Assembly: GCF_033958435.1 (NCBI RefSeq)
Contig: NC_134137.1
Coordinates: 252,820,501 to 252,884,500, forward strand
DNA length: 64,000 nt
Source: Carettochelys insculpta
Lineage: Eukaryota > Chordata > Testudines > Carettochelyidae
Direction of reading: 5' to 3'
The position numbers and the translations under genes were made by a program. Shown one piece after another: positions 22,533 through 38,744 of this stretch. Below the pieces are notes generated by a model that had not been told where the DNA came from, did no database searches, and saw only the letters and a list, made by a program, of their open reading frames with translations. Position 1 is the first letter of the stretch; every line of letters starts with the position of its first letter.

Positions 22533-24308
22533 CTCTCAATGGTGTCAGTGTGCTTTGAATTCCCCCTTCCCCACACGCGACCTTTGGGAACACCAGCTCC
22601 AATTTAAGCTGTAGAAAAAACATCATCTTATTTAAATCAGAAACTCAACTAAGAGAAATCTATAACCCCATTTTATAGCCGGTTTTTCCTTTTAATAAAG
22701 GGAGCTTGTTTTCTATTTCTCAGACAGCAGCATTGGGTAGTTCAGGATCCATCCACTCATTCACCACTGCTTTAGGGAAAAGCACAGTCTGAATTCACTT
22801 CAGCTTAACAGACCACAGCAGTTTCTGAAGGGTTAACTCAGCTGGCCCCATCCATCAGACAACCAGTGAGGCATCAGGAAAGAATGATGGATGTAAAATT
22901 ATCACAGGGTTGCCACCCGATACACTTAGTGCCATTTGTAACTAACACTGGAACTGACACACTTTTTTCATTATTAAACATCCACATTAAGTCAACATTG
23001 GTCACTGTCGTTTCACGTTTGACACTCTGTTAAAGGGAAGAGACTGGTGTGTGTTGTTGGGGGAAGGGACAGCAGGAAGGATGAGAGGAGCTGGGGTGTG
23101 TGGAAATGGGAGGAAAGGCAGCCTCAATCCGCTGCTCCAAAAGCATGAGTAATAAAAACAGGCTTCTGCTTACAAGGCTGGAATAAATATTGTTACAAAT
23201 AGCTCTTTAGTCACAACCCAGCAGACAAGTACATGCCAGAGCCTTTTAGAAGAGAGATGCACTCTCAGCGATAAATGAAGGTATCACAGGGTAAGAAACA
23301 CTGCAGCATGTGTGCATGCACGCTTTTTGCAGTGGACTCACCCCCGAGTGTGCTCTGTGTGGGCGTGTATGCTGCCTGTATATTTTATCAGTGTGCAAAG
23401 CAGTGAGAAATTAGTTTATTTGAGGGAACATATCTGAACATATCTGAATGTATATCTGTGGACCTGTTACTATACATGTGTGTGTGTGTGTTTACAGATA
23501 TGTGAGTATATACACGTGTTTACTTGTTTATGGGTCTGAGTGTATATACAGATTTTCTGACTAGCGTGTGGATTTATGTGTTAGGTATTTGCATGTATGC
23601 ATGCACATGCCGTTACCTGCAGCTATGTAACTTCTAAGTGTAGCAGATTGTGCAGTTTTGCAGCTGAACAAATAGACAACAGGCCACTTTCTGATGCTGC
23701 CCACTGCAGTGTTTGATCTGGAGGAAAATTTGCACTCGTTTTGTTACATGTATAAAAGGTAATATTTTTATGTAGAGTAAATATCAAGCTACTATTAACT
23801 CTAGATCACAAGTGCAAATGTAACTATGTTCTTGGGTTTCCAAGAACCCACAAAAAACACAAATGTTCTTCTAATTTATCTTGAAGCATTTCAAAGAAAA
23901 GAATCTTAAATTTGTATGTTATTGCATTCCCACTTAAAATACACTTCAGTAAAGTCTACATTCATTACGAAGATTTCACTGAAACCTTTGAAATTAAAGT
24001 ACCCATAAAATGTTAAGTTCTCACAAATCAAGGCATCCAAAAGTCCCGGTCACTTTGAAATATCTTTTCCTGCTTTTACCTCCTCTAGCACAATGCCTCT
24101 CCAATCCCACATAATTTCCCTCTGTGTCACTCCTGCATTACAGCGGAGCACACTGCCCATCTGCAGACACCATTCCAGCTAGGAACATGAAACTAGCCCC
24201 TGGATCATGAGTATGTGGAAAACAGCTTCTGAGCCTTTAACATGCACATTCATAATGACAATTACCTGCCCCTGCACCTTTCCAGCCACTCCAGAGACAG
24301 ATTCTTAA
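22533..24308. other. Intron-like sequence with a TG repeat
   Basis: No coding feature is seen. A (TG)n run lies at 23477-23490 within a T/G-rich stretch (23280-23630). Confidence 0.35.
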
Positions 24309-24641
24309 CAGTATGTGTTCAACTTCTCTAATCCGTCACTCTCTCGTCCAGCAACATCTGTTATCTGACATGATTTTCGTTAGCCAGATGACCACTTATC
24401 ATGGGTGTGGCCAAGTTCCCGTGGTCCCATAATGTTTGTTTCAGCCACCAGTCCTGGCTCTCAGCATGCTGTAGTGTTATTTAGCTGTAATTTACATCTA
24501 GATGTCTTCTAAGAGCCCAGTAAGCAGTGGGAATGCTGGTGATGTTCTAGAAAATGGTGACCTCCTGTGGTCCGGCAAATTCTCTCCTCTGGCGCCATCA
24601 GGACCTGACCGGTGCACCAGATGAGAGAGGTTCAACTTGTA
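24309..24641. mobile_element. Pogo/Tigger-like MITE
   Basis: The left end has TTCAACTTCTCTAATCCGTC and the right end GATGAGAGAGGTTCAACTT, an imperfect inverted repeat. GTGGTCCGGCAAATTCTC and GGACCTGACCGGTGCACCAG near the right end are typical of this group. Confidence 0.6.
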
Positions 24642-25270
24642 ATTTAGGGCAATTCAAAAATGCAGACCTTGGCATCGTTCGGCTGGAATTACTATTGATG
24701 CAATAAAGAGACTCAGCCTGCCAGAGAATTAACTCTATAACTTTACCAAAAACACTGGGAAAAAAGGGACCCCACCACAGCACTGTGGACCCCACCATAG
24801 CACTGTGTGCCCACACTATAAAGATTAGTAACAATCCAGCAAGAAGGAAGTGATTCAGGATCATCTTGCACTCCAACACGTGGCATACACAGCTTTCTGT
24901 CAGCATACATGTAACCACTCACTAACGCATCGGTCGCAATGCCTGTGAAGCTATCCTGTTTCCACTCGTTCTGCAGGGAGTGAGGCACAAAAGCAGGAAA
25001 TTCAAAGGCCTTTGGCAATTTGGTGTGTTTTCCTCTTAAATCACTAGGCTGGTCCCTACGTTTGCTTGTGTAAACCATTACAGACCAATATGTAATATTC
25101 TCAGTTTCTCCTTCTTCAGTGTCTTCTTTCTTTTTTCTGCCATGAAAAGGGAAACAAAAATCTTGGGAATATAATTTAATTGAAAGTGGCAGAACCCCGT
25201 CTCAGCTTTTTCCTAAATGCCTGGGGGAGGTCTTGATAAAAACTCTAAGCAAAAAATCTAGACCCAAACA

Positions 25271-25746
25271 TAGGGTGACCATATCTCCCTGTCCCAAATA
25301 CGGGACTGGGAGATATGGGGGGGATGGGCGGCTCCTCCCAGCTCCACCAAGCCCCAGGGAACCAGGAAGGAGGCAGCAGCTGCTGGTGCTCGCCAGGAGC
25401 CCAGGGAAGTGGGAGCCACCAGAACTCCCCAGCAGCCTCAAGGAAGTGGCAGCCACCGGCGCTTCTTGAGCCCTGGGGAAGCAGCAGCTGCTGGCCCTCC
25501 GTGGGAGCCCCAGGAAAGCGGCAGGGATGTGGGAGCCACCCACATACCCCTGAGGCTCGAGGAAGTGACTCCTGCCAGCAGCTGTGCCTGTGCAGCTGCT
25601 GGCAGAAGAGGTCAGCAGGAGGAGGGCCCAAATATGGGACAATTAGTTCCTTTTAAAAAATAAGTAGGGACACCTTTGTGGTGTCCCAAATATGGGACCG
25701 TCCCACCAAATACAGGACAGATGGTCACCCTTTGATGGTCACCCTT
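25271..25746. mobile_element. hAT-type non-autonomous element, copy 1
   Basis: The ends are TAGGGTGACCATAT and GATGGTCACCCTT. The 8-bp flanks are CCCAAACA (25263-25270) and CCCAAATA (25747-25754), a hAT-size target duplication with one change. The right end carries a small tandem copy of TGATGGTCACCCTT. The core (25320-25620) is GC-rich with AGCAGC- and GGAAGTGG-type repeats and gives open frames on both strands that are compositional only. Confidence 0.82.
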
Positions 25747-28854
<3,108 letters not shown>

Positions 28855-31217
28855 TCATCAGTGCTTTCCTTAGGCACTTAATTAAATGAGAAAGACAGAG
28901 ACAATGAGCAGACCCATAAACCTGTCTTTGCTTGGAAATTATGCGGCTTTTATGACAGAGCCACCTGCATATAAAGCATGAGAAACCTTAAGACTGACAG
29001 CATCACTCCAATACTTGATTCCATTAGTTTCAATGTTTACCCAACATTATAGAGATAGGCCCTGTGGATTGTATGCAGCAGGATGTAACTTGATAAGGGA
29101 CGTGGGAGGCCTTGATCATGCAAGCAATCCAAAACTATTAAAAATAGACCATTTTTTCTTCCTCTTCTTAAAACTTGTGAATACATTAAAATAAACCACA
29201 GGTGGCGGTGGTTTGCTAGAGATACAAAGCACATAATGGCTGGGAAAAGAAACTTCCGCTGCTGACTGCTCCCCACCACCACCTGTCATTCAGAAATGTG
29301 TAAGAAACCGCAGCTACACAGACCTATGTTCCCACTCTATTCATGTTGCTGATAGTAGGTCAGATGTCTACAGTATTTGGCTGTGAATTCGTTGCCTAGG
29401 GTTTAGCACTCACAGGGGCTGAATTATTTCATTTTAAAATGTTAAAATCATCACCAGCTCTGCTGATGCTATTTAATTTTAAATGTGATACTTTGTCATT
29501 TTTTTCCTTTAGCATACTGTAGATTATACTTATGATCTTCATATGATTTGTAGGATGGAATACTGAAAGAAGACTTCAAGCTCTGGTCTATTTTTCAAAC
29601 ATCACAGGAGAAGCTAGTATGTATCATTCCTTTCCAACCCCGCGATCCCCCTCCCTCCACTACCACACATACATACACTTCTTTCTCTCTTCTAACTAGG
29701 GCATAAAAATGGCATAAAATGAATTTGTAATATGAAATTGCCCAGAAAAGGGACTTCTGTTTGTGACATGAGGCTAAATCTAACCAGATCCATTGGTGAA
29801 TTGTGACAGATGGAGGGACTGTGAGACAGAAGGCAAGCACTAATCACACACAAAATGACCGGCTTGCCTCAACATGTTCCATGGATTCCAGCAAACTTTA
29901 CACCCTAATCCATTTTTAGAACAAAAAACATCTGGGCCATAAATCCTCTAATCTGCCAAAACACTCTATTAAATCCCATGATTTGTTGAAAAACACTAAG
30001 ATTAAAGAAAGGAAATATAAAATGGCTAACTGCCGTGTTAGGAAAGTGTTATTAATACTCTTTCTTTGTCTCAATTATGAATGTTCTGTTCCTAAAGAGC
30101 CTTGTCTAATCATGTCAGATTACACATCCTTGTTGTATTGCGAGACTCTTCTATCTGATCCACTGATTGCCAAAAACTGCAGAACATTGTCTTGCTGCTT
30201 AAAACATTTCAGTGGAAGAAGCTGATGTCAGATTAGTTCAGTGCTGTACTGCTGTTGTTCCACCCCCCACCCCAAAAAAAATGTAATCGAATGAACCTGG
30301 CATTCTGGTCTCCTTTAGAGAATTGAAAGCAAAAGTTTCTGAAAACTCTGGCTATAGAGGGAGCAGATCAAAAAGACTCTTTCAGTTAGGTATCTTGAAA
30401 TACTGGGAGTTTTACATACAATTAATTTGATACACATAACTTATTTTTATCAAATGACCTAGCTCAGTGAATACAGGGTAATGACAGCTTTTCTGGTGTT
30501 AGGAAAGATGTAATCCGTACCTCGTAAATGGCATCATACTTGTTCCCCCCCAACTTTTTTTTTTTTTGAGGTGGAGGGAGGAGGCAGGGGAAGGGGAAAA
30601 GGACTGGTCCCTACCTTAAAAAGTCACTTGGTCATTTCCCCAACGTGCGTCTCTTATTGACTGAGTTTGCATTTGGTCAGAATAAATTAAAGAGAAAAAA
30701 AAAATCCCAGTGACACTTAAAAATAGCAGTGCTCTTGACTAGGAGAGGTATAATTGTTATAATCTGTATTATAGCTCAGATCTGGAATTCATGCCCCTTC
30801 CCAGACCATTTGCTTTTTTCCCTGAATGCTGCTGCCTTTGAGAAAGTTTGGCACACATTAGTGAATAAAAGAAAAAAAAACACAACCTACTTATGTTTTT
30901 TAATATCTGCCAATCTGCTGGTATGCAGAGAAAAGATTAATATAGAAGCAAGCTGAATGTAAATTGTTTTTGTTTAGGATACAGGGTGACTTACTGACAG
31001 AAAGACACAAAATGCACTTAGTTACAGGGTTTGTCAAACCAGTAGCTAGATGTTGGAGACAACGGGGAGTGGGGAGTGGTGACTTGTTTTTGTTTTTCAT
31101 AGGTAGGCATATGCCTGCTTCTGAAAAGAAATGCCGGTTTCAAAGTTGTATGTGATGCCACTTATAGCATGAATTTCAGGCAGTGTGCATGGATCTAACC
31201 AAAGGGCCACACACCAT

Positions 31218-31845
31218 GGCTACGTCTACACGTGCAGCCAACATCGAAATAGTCTATTTCGATGAATAACGTCTACACGTCCTCCAGGGCCGGCAACGTC
31301 GATGTTCAACTTCGACGTTGCTCAGCCCAACATCGAAATAGGCGCAGCGAGGGAACGTCTACACGTCAAAGTAGCACACATCGAAATAGGGATGCCAGGC
31401 ACAGCTGCAGACAGGGTCACAGGGCGGACTCAACAGCCAGCCGCTCCCTTAAAGGGCCCCTCCCAGACACAGTTGCACTAAACAACACAAGATACACAGA
31501 GCTGACAACTGGTTGCAGACCCTGTGCCTGCAGCATAGATCCCCAGCTGCCGCAGAAGCAGCCAGAAGCCCTGGGCTAAGGGCTGCTGCCCACGGTGACC
31601 ATAGAGCCCCGCAGGGGCTGGAGAGAGAGCATCTCTCAACCCCCCAGCTGATGGCCGCCATGGAGGACCCAGCAATTTCGACGTTGCGGGACGCGGATCG
31701 TCTACACGGTCCCTACTTTGACGTTGAACGTCGAAGTAGGGCGCTACTCCTATCTCCTCATGAGGTTAGCGACTTCGACGTCTCGCCGCCTAACGTCGAA
31801 GTTGGTGCCGCTACTTTGAAGTAGCGTGCACGTGTAGACGCAGCT
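31218..31845. mobile_element. Long palindromic DNA element, family A, copy 2
   Basis: A 628-bp copy in the opposite orientation to the one at 414, between CAT (31215-31217) and CAT (31846-31848). It starts GGCTACGTCTACACGTGC and ends CACGTGTAGACGCAGCT. It carries an exact-looking hairpin, CCCTACTTTGACGTTGAACG, near 31710, and many intact CpGs. It lies inside the SOX5 intron between the two exons. Confidence 0.88.
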
Positions 31846-33442
31846 CATATGTGCTACTTCACCAGCTACATGCTCTACATTATTTCTGATATAAATGTGC
31901 ATGCTCCCATTGGCTAGCTACAACTTACTATTGTGAACACAGTGAAAACAAAGTCTGAAGGATGGGCTTTGAAAGGTGGCTGCAAAGTGAATTTAGTAGC
32001 AGGAAAAAGGTGGCCAGGCTGTCTCAATTTCAAGAGAGTTGGCTTAAGCCCACCCACCTAGCTTAGAAAAGGCCCGCTCTTCTTGTGGGCAGCCCTGGAG
32101 ACCAAAGTCCTTTTTTTTTTTAAATAATCCAGAGGTCAGAGACAGCATGGTCAATGGCCTTGCAAGTTTCCTAACCAGTGCGCTTCAGCCCTGGTTCTGG
32201 AGTGAGCTACTTCTCAAGGTAAGAAGAAGGTAGTTCAGTCTACCTACCCATTTAGTACCTGGCCTTTTGGCTTACATTGACAACCAAGTTGTCGACTATG
32301 TCATGTGCAAACTTCTGCTGGGGGCGTAACAAAGATCAGCAGCTCATTTTGTTAAATTCAACAAAGACTCAATGCTTGATACTTGCTTTTGCTTAAAGCA
32401 ACTGTGGCTGGCTTGAACTAGTTACCCAGCAGTAAAAGACTGCAAACCATTACCAAGCCTCTGAATCATCCAGCCCTCTACAAAGGACAATTTTTAGACA
32501 GAAGCAGCCTCAGTCTGTCCATTTCTTGGGTCACATTTAAAGACAGCTTATCTTATACATTACGCACGATGATACCGTTCAGCTGGCAACCTCAAAAAGT
32601 CACTATCTGTTTTTGTAGCTAGGAGATATAAAGCAGTGAACTCGATGTCATTAACAATAACTTAAGTATGTTATCTTTTGCTCCACAGTTTTCCATGGTT
32701 TATTAATGGTATAACACATTAATTCGTCTTACAAGAGTGACCTTTAAAGCTCCATTCATCCTCACAGCTTTTATCCAATTACATTAACACTCATTATAGG
32801 TACAGTGTTTCAAAATCTGCATTTTGTTAAAAGGATAAAAGTAAATTGCAGGGATCTCACATCTACGCAAAATTCCAGGGGTGGAGGAGGAGGAGGAGAA
32901 GTGACTGTCTACCACTAGGATGCAGGTCAAATTATTACCCCTATGCTTAAAACTGCTCTTCACTCTCTTCAGGACAAAGGTTTTAGAGTAAAAAAAATGA
33001 AAAGTCAGCACAATGTACATAGAGAGCACCAGGGTCAAACAGACTAAAGAAGCAAACACATTACTAACTTAGCAAGTTAAATAGTGTACTTTTAATAAGA
33101 ATAATGCATAATAAATCATGATTTAACAATGGGATATTTATGAAACACTTATGGAGTTTTAGAGAATGTCATTCCAGATAAAGCAATTTTCCTTTGTACG
33201 TTGGCCATATAAGTATGTTCTCTATTTGGTGCATGTAATCATAATTCCCATCAGTCTGGACGCTGAGAGAAGGGTAAGACTACACACATACACATTTTAA
33301 ACTCTGGGTATAAATGTGGTTCTTAATGGTGTATGCACAGCTGGACTATAATCCACAGTGGATTTGGGTGAAGTATATGTCCGTTCATAGGCAAAGAGAA
33401 TGGATGTTTCAAACAGCTTCAGTGCATTGCAATGGAAAGATC

Positions 33443-33580
33443 ATAGGAACAGCCAAACTGGATCAGATTTACACTCCATTCATCCCATTATCCTGTCTTC
33501 AAAAATAGCCAGAATAACTGTTTCATAGGCAGATGCAAGAAACCCCACAACAAGCAAATGTAGAATATTCTGCCATTTCC
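33443..33580 (+). repeat. Dispersed repeat fragment
   Basis: ATCATAGGAACAGCCAAACT, GGATCAGATTTACACTCCAT, CCCATTATCCTGTCTTC and GATGCAAGAAACCCCACAA match a repeat very frequent in turtle and crocodilian genomes (the 'GGCCATACTGGATCAGAC' type). I cannot name the family with confidence. Confidence 0.5.
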
Positions 33581-33651
33581 CCCATGAAGGTCTAAATGCT
33601 ATCCACAATAGTTAATGATTAATTTACACCATGAAATCACAGTTCAACTTT

Positions 33652-33984
33652 CAGTAGAACCTAAGTGTTACACACACCTTGGGAATGCAAGTTGTTCATA
33701 ACTCTAACGTGTTCTTTATTCCAAACAAAACATGATGGTTGTTCTTTGACAAGTTTACACTGACTTAATACAGCTTTGAAACATTCCAGCACAGATAAAT
33801 GCTGCTTTCTCACTCCATTTTAGTAATTTACTTTTAACTTGGTACAGTACTGTATCTGTTTTGTTTGTTTGTTTGTTTTTTGTTTTTGGTCTCTTCCATG
33901 ATTGTGGTATATCTAGTTCCAAATGAAATGAGTAGTTGGCTGGTCAGTTTGTAATTCTGGCATTCATAATCTGAGGGTCTACTG
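33652..33984. mobile_element. Pogo/Tigger-like MITE
   Basis: The left end is CAGTAGAACCTAAGTGTTAC and the right end TAATCTGAGGGTCTACTG, followed by TA. Internal TGATGGTTGTTCTTTGACAA and AATACAGCTTTGAAAC fit a widespread amniote element of this kind. A (GTTT)n run lies at about 33861-33880. Confidence 0.8.
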
Positions 33985-34941
33985 TATATTAAACCACTTT
34001 GTACATTGAACTGGAAATATTATAATTACAGTGGGTGTGTCTGCATGTTCCTTATGCATATAAACAGTGTTTATTTTGTCCCGGTACTGAGTATCAGCAC
34101 CTTGGTGGCCCCAGCTGTGGGACTGGTTGTGGGTAGGGGAGCTGCCTGAGTACCAGCTCCTCTTTTTTTTTTTAAACAAGAAAAGCACTGAATATAAATA
34201 CAAACCTAAAGGAAATGGCACCCATGCACCTGCACATGTTCTCTCTCCCCCTTTTAATATAAAGCGTTTGTGAAATATAAAGTGTCAATAACAGCAGAAC
34301 CATTTATTGTTTAAAAGTCACAAGGGCGGCAGTTTTGAAGTGAAGGAAGGAATAAAAATTTATTACAGAACATCGCTAAAAGCAGCTAGACCAATTATTT
34401 TCAAGATACAATGTAAAGTATATTTTGAAATGTAGCTGGTTACTTTTTAGTCACCCATTAATATTACTCCTGCTAGATTAAGCTAAGATAATGCCCCACA
34501 AAGCTTTTCTGTGGACTGTTGATTAAACCTGCAATTTTCTAAGGAACTGTATCCACATGTAGACACATAACTCCTACAGTTTTTTTTAAGCTTATTCATC
34601 AGTTGGTTGTGATTTCAAATGACACTGGCAAATGGCTGAATCACTGTAATACAGTGGTAGCCGTGAAAACAATGAAAACACCATCATTTATGATTTGTTA
34701 TGATACAGAAATACCTGAAATAACATCAGTTTTTCGCATGCTGAATGTGGAGAGAGTTAAGAGACTGATCATGCTCTTCTGACATCATGGAGAACTTTTC
34801 CACTGACTTCAGTGAATGAAACATCAGGCTCCACCTTTGATTTATTCTCTACCATTGTGTGGCAATGGTTGGCAAATGCAGATTTTTGTTTTTGTGCTGA
34901 CTCTGTGCTGCATCAAGATAAACAAAAGAAAACAAACTTAC

Positions 34942-35119
34942 CTATTGTGTTAACTCTGGCCGAAGGACTAGCTAATGTTGCGGGTACAGAGGATTTGAGT
35001 GAACTGGTCCCACTATTTATTCTCAGAGCTGGCATATGGGGAGAGGTGGGCGATGTTGGAGATTTTCCCTCGGATGTCTTGGGTTTAGCTGAGAGGTTCA
35101 GTGGCTGGGCCACTTCATC
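34942..35119 (-). CDS. SOX5: SOX5 internal exon (PLNLS-containing linker)
   Basis: This 178-bp exon of the SoxD transcription factor SOX5 reads [15 protein letters not shown] and continues to ARVNTI, which matches SOX5 and not its paralogue SOX6. It encodes 59 codons plus the first base of a glycine codon. The acceptor side is TATAG before GATGAAGTG at 35119. The donor GTAAG follows the final G at 34942. The PLNLS motif is of the type that binds the CtBP co-repressor, as known for SoxD proteins. The rest is a Ser/Pro-rich linker between the first coiled coil and the second. SOX5 is a nuclear DNA-binding protein that dimerises and works with SOX9 in cartilage, and in neural and other lineages. 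The stretch Thr-Ser-Ser-Leu-Lys-Ser-Ser appears diverged from the mammalian sequence as I recall it. Reading frame and splice sites are intact. An open frame on the opposite strand over this exon is a shadow. Confidence 0.95.
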
Positions 35120-36001
35120 CTATAATAAGCACAAGATTAAGCAAGCTACAATGATGGTGCTCTTGCCATAGTTGTATCAAAACACACATAATCACTTTCC
35201 ATTCATGTAAAGTTGCAAACAAGTGATCTTAATAATACATCAGACAACATTTCCTATGGTGCCATCATGTTATGTTAGCTGAGAATCAAAATGACTCATG
35301 AATTGGAGAATCACCACCCTGGAATTAGAGAACATTCTTTATTCTCACAGTGTGCATACAGTTTCCCCCAAATTTGCATGTACATGATGCATAGTAACAC
35401 AATCCAAACAGGAGGGCTATTACAACAATATTGCGTATTTTTTAAAAAAACTTGAGATGGGTAGAAAAAGAAAAATTAAGCACAGCTTTTGTCTAAAATT
35501 CAACCCAAACCCAAATTTGATTAGTAAATATTGATTTTATGTTTTTATTTTTGTTTTTCTCTGCTTTTGGTACTTGTGAAAATCAGAGCAATCACTTTTA
35601 TATCATGGGTATTTTTTACTCAGTCAGAAAACTAGAAAATCTCAGAACTAGAAAATCTGTTTTTGTGCTAGTTGCAGCTTCCAATCTCCATCATGGGTTT
35701 GCATATTTTATAACAAGCATCTGGACTTTTGGATGTTTATAAGAAAGTTTAGAGATTTTCTAATAGTTACCATGGTGTGTGTACCCTGAAAACATGGGCC
35801 AAGTTCATGAAGAGAGTACAGTTACGAGTGAAATCACTAGGAGTTATACTTGCTTTGTCCAGCTAAGAGATTGAGTGTGTGCATATAAAAAGTCACATGC
35901 TTTATTTAGACTCTAATGAAATGCAAATGAAGGATCAGAAAAGCTGCTTTCTATCCTTGCAGAGAAGATAAATAGTTAACATTTAAATTTATAGTAACAT
36001 A
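35120..36001. other. SOX5 intron, no feature seen
   Basis: No repeat family, exon or RNA gene is recognised directly upstream of the 35119 acceptor beyond the splice-site region. Confidence 0.4.
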
Positions 36002-37117
36002 GAGAAAGCCATACTAGTCTATATACTATCAAAACAAAAAAGCAGTCCAGTAGCACTTTAAAGACTAACAAAATAATTTATTAGGTGATGAGCTTTTGTG
36101 GGACAGTCCCACTTCTTCAGATCATAGCCATAGCAGAACAGAATTCATAAATCTGAATTACCCACCAGGAGAAATAAAAATACAAATCGACAGGGCCTGA
36201 TGAATACCCAGAGACCAGCTACTCCAAGACAGTCCCAAAAAAGCCAAGAACAGAACACCACTGGTCATTACCTATAGCTCCCAACTCAAACCACTGCAAC
36301 GCATTATTAAAAACTTACAACCTATCCTTAATCAGGATGCCACACTCCAGAAGGCCCTAGGTGACAGGCGTATTCTGTCTTACAGACAACCTCCCAACCT
36401 TATGAGGATTCTCACCAACAACCACAGTCTATACTGCAGGAACACCAGTCCTGGAACTTTTCCTTGCAACAAAGCCCATTGCCAACTTTGTCCACATATC
36501 TATTCTGGAGATACCATCACTGGACCTAACCAGGTTGTTCACAGAATCACAGGCACATTCTCATATTCCTCAACTAACATCATATATGCCATCATGTGCC
36601 GACAATGCCTAGATGCTTTGTATATTGGACAGACTTCAAACTCTCTTAGACAAAGAATTAATGGGCATACAACAGAAATAAAAACACTCCTGATCCACAA
36701 ACCAGTCAGCCACCACTTTAATGTAGTGGGCCATTCTGTTAACGACCTGAAAGTTTGAGCCTCACTGAAGAGGAATTTTCACAACACTTTGGAAAGAGAG
36801 GCTGCTGAACTCTCTTTTATATTCAAATTCGACACATTAACATGTAGTCTGAAACGGGATGGGACTTTTTAGGTCATTATAGGGGCTCTTTTGCATACTT
36901 GGCTTAATCTATTTCTTGACTCCCTCCCCCCTTCTGTCCCTCTACTCTCTGATTTGCTAATCTTGATTACTATTTTTGGTTCTCTGTGCCTTAAATATTG
37001 AGTCTGTTCTGGTATGGCTATAGTCTGAGGAAGTGAGTCTGTCCCATGAAAGCTCATCACCTAATAAATTATTTTGTTAGTCTTTAAAGTGGTGGACTGC
37101 TTCTTTGTTTTGATTTA
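36002..37117 (+). mobile_element. Penelope-like element, 5'-truncated
   Basis: The element is flanked by inverted copies of one terminal sequence. The left has GCACTTTAAAGACTAACAAA and ATTTATTAGGTGATGAGCTT. The right has AAGCTCATCACCTAATAAAT and GTTAGTCTTTAAAGTGG. The interior encodes the C-terminal part of the single Penelope protein, with the GIY-YIG endonuclease. The reverse transcriptase is almost wholly missing. Confidence 0.85.
36196..36855 (+). pseudogene. Penelope GIY-YIG endonuclease fragment
   Basis: An open plus-strand frame begins upstream of the ATG at 36402. It includes RTPLVITYSSQLKPLQRIIK and SYRQPPNLMRILTNNH. A cysteine motif (PCNKAHCQLCPHI) follows, which is typical of the linker before the nuclease. 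Next come NIIYAIMCRQCLDALYIGQT and LRQRINGH, the GIY-YIG core in which tyrosine, YIG and arginine remain. Then PVSHHFNVVGHS follows. A TGA after DLKV interrupts it; the frame then continues (SLKRNFHNTLEREAAELSFI) to a stop near 36870. The copy is dead but only lightly decayed. Confidence 0.82.
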
Positions 37118-38744
37118 AAAATATTTTGAATATAATTTCAATATAATCTTAATATCATACCTTCCTCATACTTGTCTGCATCTTGTGTGCTTCATACTGT
37201 CATATCACAACAAAACAAGGTGCTAAATATTTCCTTACTTCTCTGCATCTTGTGAACTAAGAAGCCCATCTTTTAAGTAATGAAATTAATATTTAATCCC
37301 ATGCTCAAAATGTTGCATGGACCCTATTACAGATATAACAGGAATGATTCTAGTCTCTCTTCATAAGCTTTACATTTAAGAAAGTCTATTTGCTCCTATG
37401 AAATTTCTCCTGACTGATACTAGTGAGCAATCAGAATCAGGATCATAATGTAGGATTGATAAATATAGCTGAAAGTCCACTAGAACTTTTCCCCTTTACT
37501 GCTGGAGTAGTTGCAGCTATAGTAATACTAATTCTGGTCCAAAGAATGCAATATGCTGCAGAGTAAGCAAGGAAATTTCCCGTAGTCTATACTGCATATG
37601 GAAATGTTACATAAATATGAATGTCTTCATCATCATGCAACCTACTTGTAATTCTGCAATGCACTGTTATGCCGCCTTTCAATTATCTCAGATAGGCAAG
37701 CTTCTGAGTTAAGTGTCTTTATTATATATGAATGTATTTGATTACTTTTATACTTTCATAATCATCATAGTTAAAATGAATTAAAGTGGAATAAACAAAA
37801 TGATCAGGGAAATAAAGAGACAAAAATGTTGCCTTTAAAGTGATGGTTAAGTTCTTCGATATATAGTATTCCCCGTGAAGAACGATCAAGAAAAATATAA
37901 GTGGGTAAAAGTTTCAAGTGTCAAAGTGATTTAGTAGATTTAGGAGCCCCGCCCCTCCCCACCCCTTTTTTTTTTGGCAGTGACTTAGCTCACTTCAGAG
38001 TACTTAGTATCTTTCCAAGACACTTAGCTCCTTAGAAGTGTCTGGAAATTTTGCCCCATTCAATTGATATTTTTGACATGTATATATTTACTATACTAAG
38101 AATCCATTTCACTAAGACTAAGCAATACACATCCAGTCCTGATGGTTGCTTGACCTAACAAACCCAGCCACCTGTGTTGATAAAATGTGCCAGACTAACA
38201 TCTCTGGAGACGCAAGTCCTCCATTTAGCACAGATCAAAAGGAGCAATACAAACTTCCCCACTAACTTTTATAAGTTCCCTTCAAGAGAGGTCAGTTTCC
38301 ATGTACACTCAATTCTTGACCTCTGTTATAAGTGCCAAAGAAAGGGTTGGTTAGGTTCAGATATGGTGATGACCTCTGTGAAGAAATGTCTGTCCAATGA
38401 AAACCTGAGACCACCAGCTCATTTCATACAGCCCACCACAAAGTCATCAGATGGGAATGGCTTTCACTGACCACACAGACTTAGGCTGGATTCAAACCTA
38501 CAAATTAGAGATGAGGGCCCCATACCCTTCCTCTTTATAACGTAGTTGGTCTATGCAGCCCACTGAGCTTAAATTCCTTTGTTCTCTGTGTCTCTCTTTC
38601 TTTTCCCTGCCTCCCTGATTCCCAGACACCCTCTTATCCCCCCGCCACCACCCACTTTTATTTCTGGTGTGAAGTTCAAAGCTTTTTCATTAGTTCTCAA
38701 AGCAATTTTAGTTTTTGGCTGAAACATGGAGATATACTCATTTC
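37118..38744. other. Intron-like sequence, no feature seen
   Basis: No recognised gene or repeat family. A CCCC/TTTT-rich stretch lies near 37945-37975. Confidence 0.35.

Noticed and set aside
25202..25663. Overlapping frames of 84-146 codons rich in Gly, Pro and Ser
   Set aside because: Same explanation: they belong to the sister hAT copy at 25271-25746.
34812..35171. 119-codon frame on the plus strand
   Set aside because: It is antisense to the SOX5 exon, which explains its openness.
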